Assembly: GCF_003319175.1 (NCBI RefSeq)
Contig: NZ_QOHK01000001.1
Location: forward strand, 806,001-870,000
Source: Blastococcus sp. TF02-8
GTDB taxonomy: Bacteria; Actinomycetota; Actinomycetes; Mycobacteriales; Geodermatophilaceae
Length of the DNA: 64,000 nucleotides
Direction of reading: 5' to 3'
This document shows, piece by piece, positions 17,240 to 25,633 of the stretch; the first letter of the stretch is position 1, and each line of letters opens with the position of its first letter. The notes under the pieces were generated by a model. That model was not told the DNA's origin. It did not search any database and saw only the letters and a list, made by a program, of their open reading frames with translations. The translations under genes and the position numbers were made by a program.

Positions 17240-18208
17240 TCACCGGAGCATGGCCTCCGCGCGCAGAACCGCAGCCGCCGAACCGAAGAGACCGGGCAGG
17301 CCGCCGGTGTGCAGGAACACCGTCCGCTCGCCAGGCCGCACGTCGCCGGCCTCGACCGCGGCCACCAGGCCGGCCATCGCGCGACCGGTGTAGACGGGGT
17401 CGAGGACGACGCCCTCGGTCCGGGCCGTGGTGGCGAGGGCGGCGACGACCGGCTCCGGCAGCGTGGCGTAGCCCCCGCCCACCTGATCCAGCCGCAGCCT
17501 GAGGCCATGGGGATCGCAGTCGGCTCCGGTCAGCTCCACCACCAGGTCCGCGACGGTGCGCGCGGGATCGGCGACCGCGCCGACGTGCACGCCCAGCACA
17601 CGGTCGTCACCGAGGCCGGCGACGAGGCCGGCCATGGTGCCGCCGGAGCCGGCGGCGGTGACGACGGTCCGCAGGTCGGGCGCCTGGGCCAGCAGCTCGT
17701 CGGCGCACTCCCGGTAGCCGCGAGCGCCGAGGGCGCTGGAGCCGCCGAAGGGGACGAGCGCGGGCCGGCGCCCGTCCCGGACGAGGTCGGCGACGACCTG
17801 GTCGGCGGCGTCGGCCATGCCCGCGTTGTCGGTGTCGCCGGCCCACACGACGCGGGCGCCCAGCAGCCCGTCGAGCGCCAGGTTGCCCGACGAGCCCCTC
17901 CCCGCTTCGCCCTTCAGCACGAGGACGACGTCGAGGCCGAGCCGGGCGCCGGCGGCGGCGGTGAGCCGGGCGTGGTTGCTCTGCGCCGCGCCGGTGGTGA
18001 CCAGGACGTCGGCGTCGTCCTCGAGCGCGGCGCCGACGATCCACTCGAGCTTGCGCACCTTGTTGCCGCCGCCGCCCAGGCCGACGAGGTCGTCGCGCTT
18101 GAGCCAGAGGTCGTCCGCCTCCAGCCCGATGGCACGGGCCAGGCGGGGAGCCGGCTCCAGCGGTGTCGGCCAGCTGGCCAGCCGCACCTGGCGCGCGTCT
18201 GAGGTCAT
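17240..18208 (-). CDS. PLP-dependent ACC deaminase / D-cysteine desulfhydrase family enzyme
   Basis: A 322-residue fold-type II PLP enzyme. The PLP lysine lies in GGGGNKVRKLEW (about residues 45-56), the substrate-carboxylate loop in TGAAQSNHARL, and the phosphate-binding glycine loop in AAGSGGTMAGLVAG. Length and motif order match the ACC deaminase/D-cysteine desulfhydrase family. True ACC deaminases have specific Glu and Tyr residues near the end that I cannot confirm, so D-cysteine desulfhydrase activity is at least as likely. The ATG at 18208 gives the normal N terminus (RLASWPTPLEPAPRLA). It follows the nrdJ terminator on the same strand, so it is probably transcribed separately. Confidence 0.85.
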   Translation of the reverse strand: MTSDARQVRLASWPTPLEPAPRLARAIGLEADDLWLKRDDLVGLGGGGNKVRKLEWIVGAALEDDADVLVTTGAAQSNHARLTAAAGARLGLDVVLVLKGEAGRGSSGNLALDGLLGARVVWAGDTDNAGMADAADQVVADLVRDGRRPALVPFGGSSALGARGYRECADELLAQAPDLRTVVTAAGSGGTMAGLVAGLGDDRVLGVHVGAVADPARTVADLVVELTGADCDPHGLRLRLDQVGGGYATLPEPVVAALATTARTEGVVLDPVYTGRAMAGLVAAVEAGDVRPGERTVFLHTGGLPGLFGSAAAVLRAEAMLR

Positions 18209-18238
18209 GCGGAGATCGTGGCACCACCTGCGAACGCG

Positions 18239-18279
18239 CCGGTGCCCCGGCCCCACGCGAGGTGGGACCGGGGCACCGG
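18239..18279 (-). terminator. Intrinsic terminator downstream of nrdJ
   Basis: An 18-base stem, 18239-18256 against 18262-18279, with one G-U pair in the minus-strand RNA and a five-base loop, lies 23 bases past the nrdJ stop. No U-tract follows. Confidence 0.75.
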
Positions 18280-18302
18280 TGTCGAACGGGGCTAGCTGAT
18301 GA

Positions 18303-21167
18303 TCAGCTGCAGCCGCTGGTGGAGCCGCAGCCCTCGCAGACGTAGCAGCTGCCGGCCGGGCGCATCTTCGTGCCGCAGGTCATGCACAGCGGCGCGTCGG
18401 TGGCGGTGCCGGTGACCAGCTCGAGCAGCTCGGCCGAGGAGTGGGCCTCCTTGACCGACTTCGGGCCCTCGGGGTTGACCTGGGTCTCGACCTTGGCGGT
18501 CTCGATCGGCGCGGAGCCACGCAGCTGCTCCAGGTCGACCTCCTCCTCCTGCACGGTGGCGGTCGAGGCCGAGGAGCCGTAGCTGCCGGCGACCTGGGCG
18601 GCCCGCTCCTCGGCGGTGAAGATGCCGAGGCCGGCCCGCTTCTCGACGGGCAGGTGGTCCAGCGCCAGGCGACGGAAGATGTAGTCCATCACCGACTGGG
18701 CGATCCGGATGTCCGGGTCGTCGGTCATGCCGGCCGGCTCGAAGCGCATGTTGGTGAACTTGGAGATGTAGGTCTCCAGCGGCACACCGTGCTGCAGCGC
18801 CAGGGAGATGCCGATCGAGAAGGCGTCCATCACACCGGCCAGGGTCGACCCCTGCTTGCCGAGCTTGAGGAAGACCTCACCGAGGCTGCCGTCCTCGTAC
18901 ATGCCGGCGGTCATGTAGCCCTCGGCACCGGCGACGCTGAACGAGGTGGTGACGCTCGTCCGCTTCTTCGGCAGCCGCTTGCGCACCGGGTGCGACAGCG
19001 CGGTCGGAGCGGTCTCCTCCACCTTCGCCTCGGCCTTCTTGGCCTTGGCGTCGGAGAGCGGCTGACCGACCTTGCAGTTGTCGCGGTAGATCGCGAGGGC
19101 CTTGAGGCCCATCTTCCAGCCCTGGAAGTAGATGTTCTCGACGTCCTCGACGGTCGCCGTCTCCGGCATGTTGACCGTCTTGCTGATCGCGCCGGAGATG
19201 AAGGGCTGGACCGCCGCCATCATGCGGACGTGCCCCATCGGGGAGATGGCCCGCTCGCCCATGGCGCAGTCGAAGACCTCGTAGTGCTCCGGCCGCAGGG
19301 TCGGGGCGTCCACGACGTGACCGTGCTCGGCGATGTACTCGACGATCGCCTCGATCTGCTCCTCCTGGTAGCCCAGGCTGCGCAGCGCCCGCGGCACCGT
19401 CTGGTTGACGATCTGCATGGAGCCGCCGCCGACCAGCTTCTTGAACTTGACCAGCGAGAAGTCCGGCTCGATGCCGGTCGTGTCGCAGTCCATCATGAAG
19501 CCGATGGTCCCGGTGGGGGCCAGCACCGAGGCCTGCGCGTTGCGCCAGCCGTTCTCGGCGCCGATCTCCAGGCACTCCTGCCACTGAGCGGTGGCGGCCT
19601 TGAGCACGTCGGCGTCGTCGGCGCCGACCGGGCGGATCGCGTCGTTGGCCGCGGCGTGCTTGCGCATGACCCGGGCGTGGGCGTCGGCGTTGCGGGCGAA
19701 GCCATCGTAGGCGCCGACGATGCCGGCCAGCTCGGCCGAGCGCCGGTAGGCGGTGCCGGTCATCAGCGAGGTGATGGCCGCGGCCAGGGTCTGGCCACCG
19801 CGGGAGTCGTAGGCGTGGCCGGTCGCCATGAGCAGCGCGCCCAGGTTGGCGTAGCCGATGCCCAGCTGGCGGTAGGCCCGGGTCGTCTCGCCGATCGGCT
19901 CGGTCGGGAAGTCGGCGAAGCAGATCGAGATGTCCATCGCGGTGATGACCAGCTCGACAGCCTTCACGAAGTTCTTCGAGTCGAAGGTGCCGTCGTCCTT
20001 GAGGAACTTCATGAGGTTCAGCGACGCCAGGTTGCACGAGCTGTTGTCCAGGCTCATGTACTCCGAGCACGGGTTGGACGCGTTGATCCGGCCGGTCTCG
20101 GGGTTGGTGTGCCAGTCGTTGATCGTGTCGTCGTACTGGATGCCCGGGTCGGCGCACTCCCACGCGGCCTGGGTGACCTTGCGGAACAGGTTCTTGGCGT
20201 CGACGGTCTCGATGACCGACCCGTCGATGCGGGCGCGCAGACCGAAGTCGGTGCCCTCCTCCACCGCGCGCATGAACTCGTCGGAGACGCGGACGGAGTT
20301 GTTGGCGTTCTGGTACTGGACGCTGGTGATGTCCTTGCCACCGAGGTCCATGTCGTAGCCGGCGTCGCGCAGCGCGCGGATCTTGTCCTCCTCGCGCGCC
20401 TTGGTCTCGATGAACTCCTCGATGTCGGGGTGGTCGATGTCGAGGACGACCATCTTGGCCGCGCGACGGGTGGCGCCACCGGACTTGATGGTCCCGGCGG
20501 ACGCGTCGGCACCGCGCATGAAGGAGACCGGGCCGGAGGCGGTGCCACCGGAGGAGAGCAGCTCCTTGGAGGAGCGGATGCGGGAGAGGTTCAGGCCGGC
20601 ACCGGAGCCGCCCTTGAAGATCAGGCCCTCCTCGCGGTACCAGTTGAGGATCGAGTCCATCTCGTCGTCGACGGCGAGGATGAAGCAGGCGCTGACCTGC
20701 TGGGGAGCGCTCGTGCCGACGTTGAACCAGACGGGGCTGTTGAAGCTGAAGTACTGGTGCAGCAGCATCCAGGTGAGCTCGTGCTCGAAGATCTCGGCGT
20801 CGCCCTCGGTGGCGAAGTAGCCGTGCTCGCGACCGGCCTCGGTGTAGGTGAGCACGACGCGGTCGATCAACTGGCGCAGGCTCGTCTCGCGCTGCGGGGT
20901 GCCGACGGCACCGCGGAAGTACTTCGTGGTGACGATGTTGGTGGCGTTGATGCTCCACTCGGCGGGGAACTCCACACCGCGCTGCTCGAAGTTGATCGAG
21001 CCGTCGCGCCAGTTGGTCATGACGACGTCACGGCGCTCCCAGGTCACCTCGTCGTACGGGTGCACACCGGCGGTGGTGAAGACGCGCTTGATCTTGAGGC
21101 CCTTGCGGCTGGGCGCCTTGCCTGCGCGGCGGGTGCGGCTCGCCAAGCGGTCGTCGGTCTCGGTCAT
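18303..21167 (-). CDS. nrdJ: Vitamin B12-dependent (class II) ribonucleotide reductase
   Basis: A 954-residue class II reductase that makes deoxyribonucleotides using adenosylcobalamin instead of a tyrosyl radical or glycyl radical partner. Key residues are Cys161 in VSACFIL, the thiyl-radical segment NPCSE (Asn365, Cys367, Glu369) and Cys378 in SSCNLASLNL. The C terminus carries a CxxC pair (CMTCGTKM) and CYVCEGCGSTSGCS, a zinc-ribbon-like tail that re-reduces the active site. The ATG at 21167 has GGGAGAG about nine bases upstream. The longer frame upstream is non-coding in character. It follows nrdR after 144 bases on the same strand, so the two are probably one NrdR-controlled unit. I see no B12-riboswitch box in the gap. 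Confidence 0.97.
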   Translation of the reverse strand: MTETDDRLASRTRRAGKAPSRKGLKIKRVFTTAGVHPYDEVTWERRDVVMTNWRDGSINFEQRGVEFPAEWSINATNIVTTKYFRGAVGTPQRETSLRQLIDRVVLTYTEAGREHGYFATEGDAEIFEHELTWMLLHQYFSFNSPVWFNVGTSAPQQVSACFILAVDDEMDSILNWYREEGLIFKGGSGAGLNLSRIRSSKELLSSGGTASGPVSFMRGADASAGTIKSGGATRRAAKMVVLDIDHPDIEEFIETKAREEDKIRALRDAGYDMDLGGKDITSVQYQNANNSVRVSDEFMRAVEEGTDFGLRARIDGSVIETVDAKNLFRKVTQAAWECADPGIQYDDTINDWHTNPETGRINASNPCSEYMSLDNSSCNLASLNLMKFLKDDGTFDSKNFVKAVELVITAMDISICFADFPTEPIGETTRAYRQLGIGYANLGALLMATGHAYDSRGGQTLAAAITSLMTGTAYRRSAELAGIVGAYDGFARNADAHARVMRKHAAANDAIRPVGADDADVLKAATAQWQECLEIGAENGWRNAQASVLAPTGTIGFMMDCDTTGIEPDFSLVKFKKLVGGGSMQIVNQTVPRALRSLGYQEEQIEAIVEYIAEHGHVVDAPTLRPEHYEVFDCAMGERAISPMGHVRMMAAVQPFISGAISKTVNMPETATVEDVENIYFQGWKMGLKALAIYRDNCKVGQPLSDAKAKKAEAKVEETAPTALSHPVRKRLPKKRTSVTTSFSVAGAEGYMTAGMYEDGSLGEVFLKLGKQGSTLAGVMDAFSIGISLALQHGVPLETYISKFTNMRFEPAGMTDDPDIRIAQSVMDYIFRRLALDHLPVEKRAGLGIFTAEERAAQVAGSYGSSASTATVQEEEVDLEQLRGSAPIETAKVETQVNPEGPKSVKEAHSSAELLELVTGTATDAPLCMTCGTKMRPAGSCYVCEGCGSTSGCS

Positions 21168-21311
21168 GGTGTGGAGCTCTCCCTGGTCGTGTGTCGCGTG
21201 GTGCTTCGCGGGGCTGCGCGGTGGTGCTGCGCGGTGGCGGATCGGGGGCTGGGGAAGAGCCGCGATCGGTAACTGCTCGAACTGCTGTCTATCGGCCGGC
21301 ACTGACAGTTC

Positions 21312-21821
21312 TCAGCCGCCGGACGGGACGGGGTCCCGGGGAGCCGGTGGCGCGGGCTCGGCCGGGGACGGTGCGGTCTGCCGGGCCCTCAGCTCGGCGA
21401 TCTCCCGCTCGAAGTCCGCCACCGAGGTGAAGGACCGGTAGACGCTGGCGAACCGGAGGTAGGCCACCTCGTCGAGCTCGCGGAGCGGGCCCAGGATCGC
21501 CAGACCCACCTCGTGGCTGGGGACCTCCGCCGCGCCGCTGGCGCGGATGGCGTCCTCCACCTGCTGGGCGAGGAGCTTGAGCTGGTCCTCGTCGACCGGG
21601 CGGCCCTGGCAGGCCCGCCGGACGCCGGCAACCACCTTGCTGCGGTTGAAGGGCTCGCTGACGCCGTTGCGCTTGACGACGGCGAGCACCGCCTCCTCGA
21701 CGGTGGTGAACCGCCGCCCGCACTTCGGGCAGTTGCGACGGCGCCGGGTGGTGGCGCCCTCGTCGGCCTCGCGGGAGTCGATGACCCGGCTGTCGGGGTT
21801 GTGGCAGAACGGGCAACGCAC
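21312..21821 (-). CDS. nrdR: Ribonucleotide reductase repressor
   Basis: A 169-residue zinc-ribbon/ATP-cone repressor that senses ATP/dATP and shuts off ribonucleotide reductase genes. The zinc ribbon is [11 protein letters not shown]...NCPKCGRRF at residues 1-37, and the ATP-cone follows with [19 protein letters not shown]. The C-terminal 20 residues are a Pro-rich extension beyond the usual ~150. The GTG at 21821 has an excellent ribosome binding site (GGGAGGGAGG). Two NrdR-box-like sites 32 bases apart lie in front of it, so it probably regulates itself and the downstream nrdJ. Confidence 0.97.
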   Translation of the reverse strand: MRCPFCHNPDSRVIDSREADEGATTRRRRNCPKCGRRFTTVEEAVLAVVKRNGVSEPFNRSKVVAGVRRACQGRPVDEDQLKLLAQQVEDAIRASGAAEVPSHEVGLAILGPLRELDEVAYLRFASVYRSFTSVADFEREIAELRARQTAPSPAEPAPPAPRDPVPSGG

Positions 21822-21965
21822 GGTGGTTCACCTCCCTCCCCGGTCGCGGACCCGGGGCCCCCGACCGACCCGCCACCGGAGTCCTGTGGACCCTCCTGGG
21901 GACATCCGGTGGATGCGCCGGGGAGAACCTGAGGATCGGCCTGTGGACGGGCTTACAACTCTGGA

Positions 21966-22013
21966 ACTACTAGATGTAGGGGAACCCTAGGCCGGGCTCC
22001 ACAAGATGTGCAA
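21966..22013 (-). promoter_or_regulatory. Tandem NrdR boxes upstream of nrdRJ
   Basis: Two imperfect palindromes share the core AGATGT (plus strand, 21972-21977 and 22004-22009): one within CTACTAGATGTAG and one within CCACAAGATGTG. The cores are 32 bases apart, three helical turns, which is the spacing known for paired NrdR boxes. Their reverse complements fit the ACAC-ATCTTGTG type of consensus. Confidence 0.75.
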
Positions 22014-22162
22014 GTGATCGTTTCCTCGGCGTGTTCCGCCCTGACACGTCCGTGTGCAGCCGGAACACCGGTCCCCACGAGTCACACGACACGCCGGAGC
22101 GACGCGCCGGAACAGCCGGGGTCGCCGCTGCCGCCGGTCCTGATCACGACGGCGAACGCACC

Positions 22163-22200
22163 GACGGCGCCGGTCCCCTCGAGAGGGAACCGACGCCGTC
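22163..22200 (-). terminator. Terminator of the hypothetical gene at 22226
   Basis: Inverted repeat 22163-22179 against 22184-22200: 17 pairs including two G-U pairs in the minus-strand RNA and a four-base loop, 25 bases past the stop codon. The remaining sequence between here and nrdR holds only the NrdR boxes and promoter; no gene is supported in 21822-22225. Confidence 0.75.
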
Positions 22201-22225
22201 GGCGGCCGTGCGGGACGGCGGAACG

Positions 22226-22930
22226 TCAGTGCGCCATCAGCCGCGGACGGCGGGGCTGGGCAACCTGGTCGCTCAGCCGCATGGGGCGGGTGAGGAGCTC
22301 GTCAGCCGGTCCACGCCACGTCGCGGTGTCCGACACGGACTCCTCGGCGGGGGCGGGACGGGCGGCCGGGACCGACCATGCGGAGGTCGCCAGGAGGTCC
22401 TCCCGACGCTGGCGCGAGGACGGCGCCGGCTCGTCGACGATCGCCTGGAAGAGCTCGGTGTCGGCGTCGCGGTGCCGGCCGGCATGCGGGTCGGTCGACG
22501 GCGCACGGTGCCGCCCCGGGGCGGGAACGGGCACCGCGGCGGCGGGGGCGGGCTGCACGTGGGCGTCCTCGGGGGCGCGTCGCCGACCGCCGGTGCGGAC
22601 CGGGGCAGCCTCGGCCACTGCGTGGTCCCGGGCCAGGGGCAGGCTCGCCGTTCTCTCGGCGTCGGCCCGCCGGCGCCGGGGCGCCTCTGCGGGGCGACCG
22701 CCGAACTCCTGCACCGGGCGCGGCGCGGAGGGCGGCTCGGGCAGCCGGAGGGTGCTCAGATCGGTCCAACCGGTCGCCTGGACACCCTCGACCACGGCGC
22801 GCACCCGCACCTGACAGGCACCGCTCGCGTCGTGCCGCCAGCCGAGGAGTTCACCCGGCCACCACGCACCGGACTCGTACACCTCGACGGCCTGGGGCTG
22901 GTTGGTGAACACCGCATCGCGGTTCTCCAT
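22226..22930 (-). CDS. Hypothetical actinobacterial protein with aromatic N-terminal module
   Basis: A 234-residue protein of unknown function. The first ~70 residues look folded: EVYESGAWWPGELLGWRHD and CQVRVRAVVEGVQATGWTDLSTLRLPE, a small beta-rich module of a kind seen in many actinobacterial hypotheticals. The remaining ~160 residues are low-complexity, rich in Arg, Ala, Pro and Glu and probably disordered. The start is uncertain: the ATG at 22930 begins the conserved part, and the long upstream extension does not look coding. No membrane segment or signal peptide is seen. It lies between the nrdR promoter and the LysM gene with its own terminator. A DNA- or RNA-associated role is possible but unsupported. 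Confidence 0.65.
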   Translation of the reverse strand: MENRDAVFTNQPQAVEVYESGAWWPGELLGWRHDASGACQVRVRAVVEGVQATGWTDLSTLRLPEPPSAPRPVQEFGGRPAEAPRRRRADAERTASLPLARDHAVAEAAPVRTGGRRRAPEDAHVQPAPAAAVPVPAPGRHRAPSTDPHAGRHRDADTELFQAIVDEPAPSSRQRREDLLATSAWSVPAARPAPAEESVSDTATWRGPADELLTRPMRLSDQVAQPRRPRLMAH

Positions 22931-23082
22931 GACGCTCGACACACGAGGACCGTATGTCGCTGACCAGCACAGAAGGTGAATGTCCAGGCACAGAGGGTTG
23001 ACGAAGTCGGTCCTCACGGTTGTGAATCTCTTGCCGTGGCGGACACCCCACCGGTGCCGGATTCGCCGCTCGACCTCCCGGG

Positions 23083-23559
23083 TCAGGGGAGCGAGAGCAC
23101 CTGCCCCGGCTCGATCTCGCCCCCCTGCAGCCCGTTCAGCTCCACGATGCGGTCGACCACCTCGCGCACGTCGCCGTCGCCGGCCACCGCCTGCGCGATG
23201 CCCCACAGCGTGTCGCCGCGCTCGACCACGACGCTGCTCGTGCCCATCAGCGCCAGCCCGTCCTCACCCTCGCCGCCGAGTGCGTCACCCAGCGCCACCA
23301 GGCCTACGGCTGCGGCCAGTCCGAGCACCGCGACCAGGCGACGCCCCCGCGCCGTGAGGCGCAGTCGCGCGGGCGGAGCGGAGGCGACGCGGACCCTCGC
23401 GACCGGCGTCGGGCGCGGAGAGGCGGTCGCCGCGTAGGCCGCCGGTGGCGGCAGCACGCGCAGATGCCTCGCCCGAGCAGCCCGCGGCGCCACCCTCCCC
23501 GCGGGGGCCTCGCCCCCGCCGCCGGGCGCCTCGACCGTCGCTACCGCTTCCCGCGTCAT
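23083..23559 (-). CDS. LysM-domain membrane protein divergent from lexA (YneA/DivS-like position)
   Basis: A 158-residue protein with a ~75-residue Ala/Pro/Arg-rich cytoplasmic N terminus, one membrane segment ([20 protein letters not shown]) and a C-terminal LysM domain with the typical [17 protein letters not shown] opening and [17 protein letters not shown] end. LysM binds peptidoglycan glycans, so the C terminus should face the cell wall. It is transcribed away from lexA, with one SOS box 38 bases from its ATG. This arrangement matches SOS-induced division inhibitors (YneA in Bacillus, DivS/ChiZ in actinobacteria). A damage-induced division-control role is therefore a good inference, not shown by the domain alone. 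Confidence 0.85.
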   Translation of the reverse strand: MTREAVATVEAPGGGGEAPAGRVAPRAARARHLRVLPPPAAYAATASPRPTPVARVRVASAPPARLRLTARGRRLVAVLGLAAAVGLVALGDALGGEGEDGLALMGTSSVVVERGDTLWGIAQAVAGDGDVREVVDRIVELNGLQGGEIEPGQVLSLP

Positions 23560-23596
23560 GGCTCTCGTCTCCCACCTGCCGGTATCCCACCGGCCC

Positions 23597-23611
23597 CGAA
23601 CACCTGTTCGA
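23597..23611. promoter_or_regulatory. SOS box (LexA site) proximal to the LysM gene
   Basis: CGAACACCTGTTCG is a perfect match to the actinobacterial/Bacillus-type consensus CGAAC-N4-GTTCG. It sits 38 bases upstream of the LysM gene start and 157 bases from lexA. Confidence 0.9.
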
Positions 23612-23674
23612 TCAGAACGTCTGCCGGATGTCTACCGGAAGGCGCCGACAGAAGCGACGGGACACGACCACTTT

Positions 23675-23690
23675 TCGAACACGTGTTTGA
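23675..23690. promoter_or_regulatory. SOS box (LexA site) proximal to lexA
   Basis: TCGAACACGTGTTTGA matches the SOS consensus with one arm mismatch, about 78 bases upstream of the lexA GTG. The slightly weaker site next to lexA fits autoregulation. Confidence 0.88.
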
Positions 23691-23767
23691 AGTACGGCCG
23701 GATCGGCGCTACCGTGCGTGCGACGGACGGACACCGATGTGCTGCGACGCAGCCGCGAGGAGGACAC

Positions 23768-24514
23768 GTGACGGACTCGAGCGGTACTTCCGGCGGTACG
23801 CAGGAGGCCGACGCCACGACGGCGTCCGTGCGCACCTTCCCGGACCGCGGCGCCGACGGCGACGGTCTGACCCAGCGGCAGCGGCGGGTGCTCGAGGTCA
23901 TCCGCGACTCGATCGACCGTCGCGGCTACCCGCCCTCGGTCCGGGAGATCGGCGAGGCAGTGGGCCTCTCCTCGGCCTCGTCCGTCGCCCACCAGCTCTC
24001 CGTGCTGCAGAAGAAGGGCTGGTTGCGGCGTGACCCGAACCGCCCCCGCGCCCTGGACGTCCGCCTCCCCGGAGAGGCCGGTCGCGCAGCCGCCCCCACG
24101 GTCGAGCCGCCCGTCCTGGGCGAGGGCGAGCAGGCGTCCGCCCCCACCTACGTGCCACTGGTCGGCCGGATCGCCGCCGGTGGTCCGGTGCTCGCCGAGC
24201 AGGCGGTCGAGGACGTGTTCCCGCTCCCCCGCGAGCTGGTCGGCGAGGGCACCCTCTTCATGCTCAAGGTCGTCGGTGACTCGATGGTCGAGGCGGCGAT
24301 CTGCGACGGCGACTGGGTCGTGGTCCGCCAGCAGCCCACCGCCGAGAACGGCGAGATCGTCGCGGCGATGATCGACGGCGAGGCGACGGTCAAGACCTAC
24401 AAGCGGCGCGACGGGCACGTGTGGCTACTGCCGCACAACCCGGCCTACGAGCCGATCCCGGGCGACGACGCCACCGTCCTGGGTCGCGTCGTCTCGGTGC
24501 TGCGCCGGGTCTGA
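23768..24514 (+). CDS. lexA: SOS-response repressor LexA
   Basis: A 248-residue repressor of the DNA-damage regulon. Residues 34-100 form the winged helix-turn-helix ([15 protein letters not shown], then [23 protein letters not shown]). The Ala137-Gly138 self-cleavage site is in RIAAGGPV. The catalytic dyad is Ser172 in VGDSMVEA and Lys209 in [10 protein letters not shown]. The GTG at 23768 is favoured by GAGGAGG a few bases upstream; longer frames run into the SOS-box region. The N-terminal 30 residues before the DNA-binding domain are a disordered Ser/Gly/Thr tail common in this group. RecA is encoded at 38669-39706 with a matching SOS box. Confidence 0.97.
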   Translation: MTDSSGTSGGTQEADATTASVRTFPDRGADGDGLTQRQRRVLEVIRDSIDRRGYPPSVREIGEAVGLSSASSVAHQLSVLQKKGWLRRDPNRPRALDVRLPGEAGRAAAPTVEPPVLGEGEQASAPTYVPLVGRIAAGGPVLAEQAVEDVFPLPRELVGEGTLFMLKVVGDSMVEAAICDGDWVVVRQQPTAENGEIVAAMIDGEATVKTYKRRDGHVWLLPHNPAYEPIPGDDATVLGRVVSVLRRV

Positions 24515-24528
24515 CCCCCGGCTTCCGC

Positions 24529-24557
24529 GGGCGCGTCCGGAGCATCCGGGCGCGCCC
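24529..24557. terminator. Bidirectional terminator between lexA and the facing gene
   Basis: Thirteen-base arms, 24529-24541 against 24545-24557, with one mismatch and a three-base loop, 15 bases past the lexA stop and 26 before the convergent stop at 24584. Confidence 0.7.
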
Positions 24558-24583
24558 GTCTGCCCTCCGGCGTCCGAGGACCG

Positions 24584-25633
24584 TCAGGGGCGTCGCAGGA
24601 TCCGGCTGCCGAACCACACCACGACGGTGGCGCCCAGCGCCGCGAACAGTGCGGCCGGCAACGGCGATCCTTCCCCGGTGAGCTCGGCGAGGCCGGGCAC
24701 GGCGGACGCAACCGCCGTCGTCGGCGCGGCCGTCGCTGCGGTCGGGATCGGGACCACGGTCACCTCGCTCGGCAGCCCCTCGCTCGCCACGACGAGGCTC
24801 CGCGAGTCGGCGGCGAAGCTGACCGCCTCGCCCTGCGGGGAGTCGGGCAGCGGGATGCGGGTGGGCGAGCCGGCCAGCGCACCGGCCACGTCCGAGCCGG
24901 CCAGTGGCCACACGTAGGCGTCGGTGTAGGTGCGCAGCGCGAGCGCGGACCCGTCCGCGGCCACCGCTCCCCCGGTGATCATGAGCTGGCCGGCCCGGCC
25001 GACCGGCCCACCCGGCGTCCCGGTCAGCGTCACGTTGACCGTCGCCACCCGCTCCATCGGCACCGTGCCGCCGTCGGCGAGCGCCGCCGTCGGCCGGTAG
25101 ACGCCGCTGGAGCCGAGCACCTCCTTGGTCACCAGGTACGGCGTGCCGTCCGGCGCCATGAGGAGGGCCTCGCAGTCGTGCGGGCCGTCGGGATAGGTCA
25201 TGCGGTACAGCGAGGCGTCGCCGTCCGGGCTCAGGACGTGCAGGGCGACCGTCGTGCGCTCGCCGTTGTTGTCGCCGGTGTCGGCGACCCACACCGTTCC
25301 CCCGGGCCCGACCCCCAGGTCCTCGGGGTCGAAGGGGTCCACCGCGGCGGTCTGCACGTCGGACACGCGGCAGGCGCCGTCCAGGCCGTACACCTCGACC
25401 CGTGAGCCGCCGTCGTTGAGCGCGAGCATCTGCTCGCCCACCACGACCAGCCCGGAGAGCTCGGGCAGCCGCTCGTCGGTGACCGAGCACCGGACGGTCG
25501 GCGCGGGTTCCGCCGGTGCCGCCTCCTCCGCGACAGCCTCCGAGGGCCAGGCAACCGCCCAGGCGAGCGCGGGCACGACGACCAGCCGGCGGCGTACGCC
25601 CCGGCTCCGCGGTCCGTCAGTGCGCGTCGACAC
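24584..25633 (-). CDS. Secreted, C-terminally anchored beta-propeller-like protein
   Basis: A 349-residue exported protein of unknown function. From the GTG at 25633 it opens with a basic stretch and signal peptide (RRRLVVVPALAWAVAWPSEAVAEE). The body has repeating strand-turn-strand units such as LSGLVVVGEQMLALNDGG, VGPGGTVWVADTGDNNGERT and DCEALLMAPDGTPYLVTKE. The motif D-x-G-D-N-x-G-x-R is common in actinobacterial proteins annotated as esterase-like or phytase-like propellers. A single C-terminal hydrophobic segment with basic residues after it (ALFAALGATVVVWFGSRILRRP) suggests membrane anchoring. Its start overlaps the PAP2 gene stop by 17 bases, so the two may be co-translated. Confidence 0.75.
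   Translation of the reverse strand: MSTRTDGPRSRGVRRRLVVVPALAWAVAWPSEAVAEEAAPAEPAPTVRCSVTDERLPELSGLVVVGEQMLALNDGGSRVEVYGLDGACRVSDVQTAAVDPFDPEDLGVGPGGTVWVADTGDNNGERTTVALHVLSPDGDASLYRMTYPDGPHDCEALLMAPDGTPYLVTKEVLGSSGVYRPTAALADGGTVPMERVATVNVTLTGTPGGPVGRAGQLMITGGAVAADGSALALRTYTDAYVWPLAGSDVAGALAGSPTRIPLPDSPQGEAVSFAADSRSLVVASEGLPSEVTVVPIPTAATAAPTTAVASAVPGLAELTGEGSPLPAALFAALGATVVVWFGSRILRRP

Noticed and set aside
14573-17502. Long plus-strand frames opposite the BCCT, FUSC and DUF817 genes
   Set aside because: They are shadows of minus-strand genes; translations are His/Arg/Pro-rich with no domain.
21168-21311. B12 riboswitch in front of nrdJ
   Set aside because: The 144-base gap shows no recognisable B12 box, and NrdR boxes lie upstream of nrdR instead. 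A covariance search could still be run.
22008-22963. Plus-strand frames in front of the LysM gene
   Set aside because: They lie opposite the hypothetical gene and its terminator and have Arg/Gly/Ala-heavy, structureless translations.
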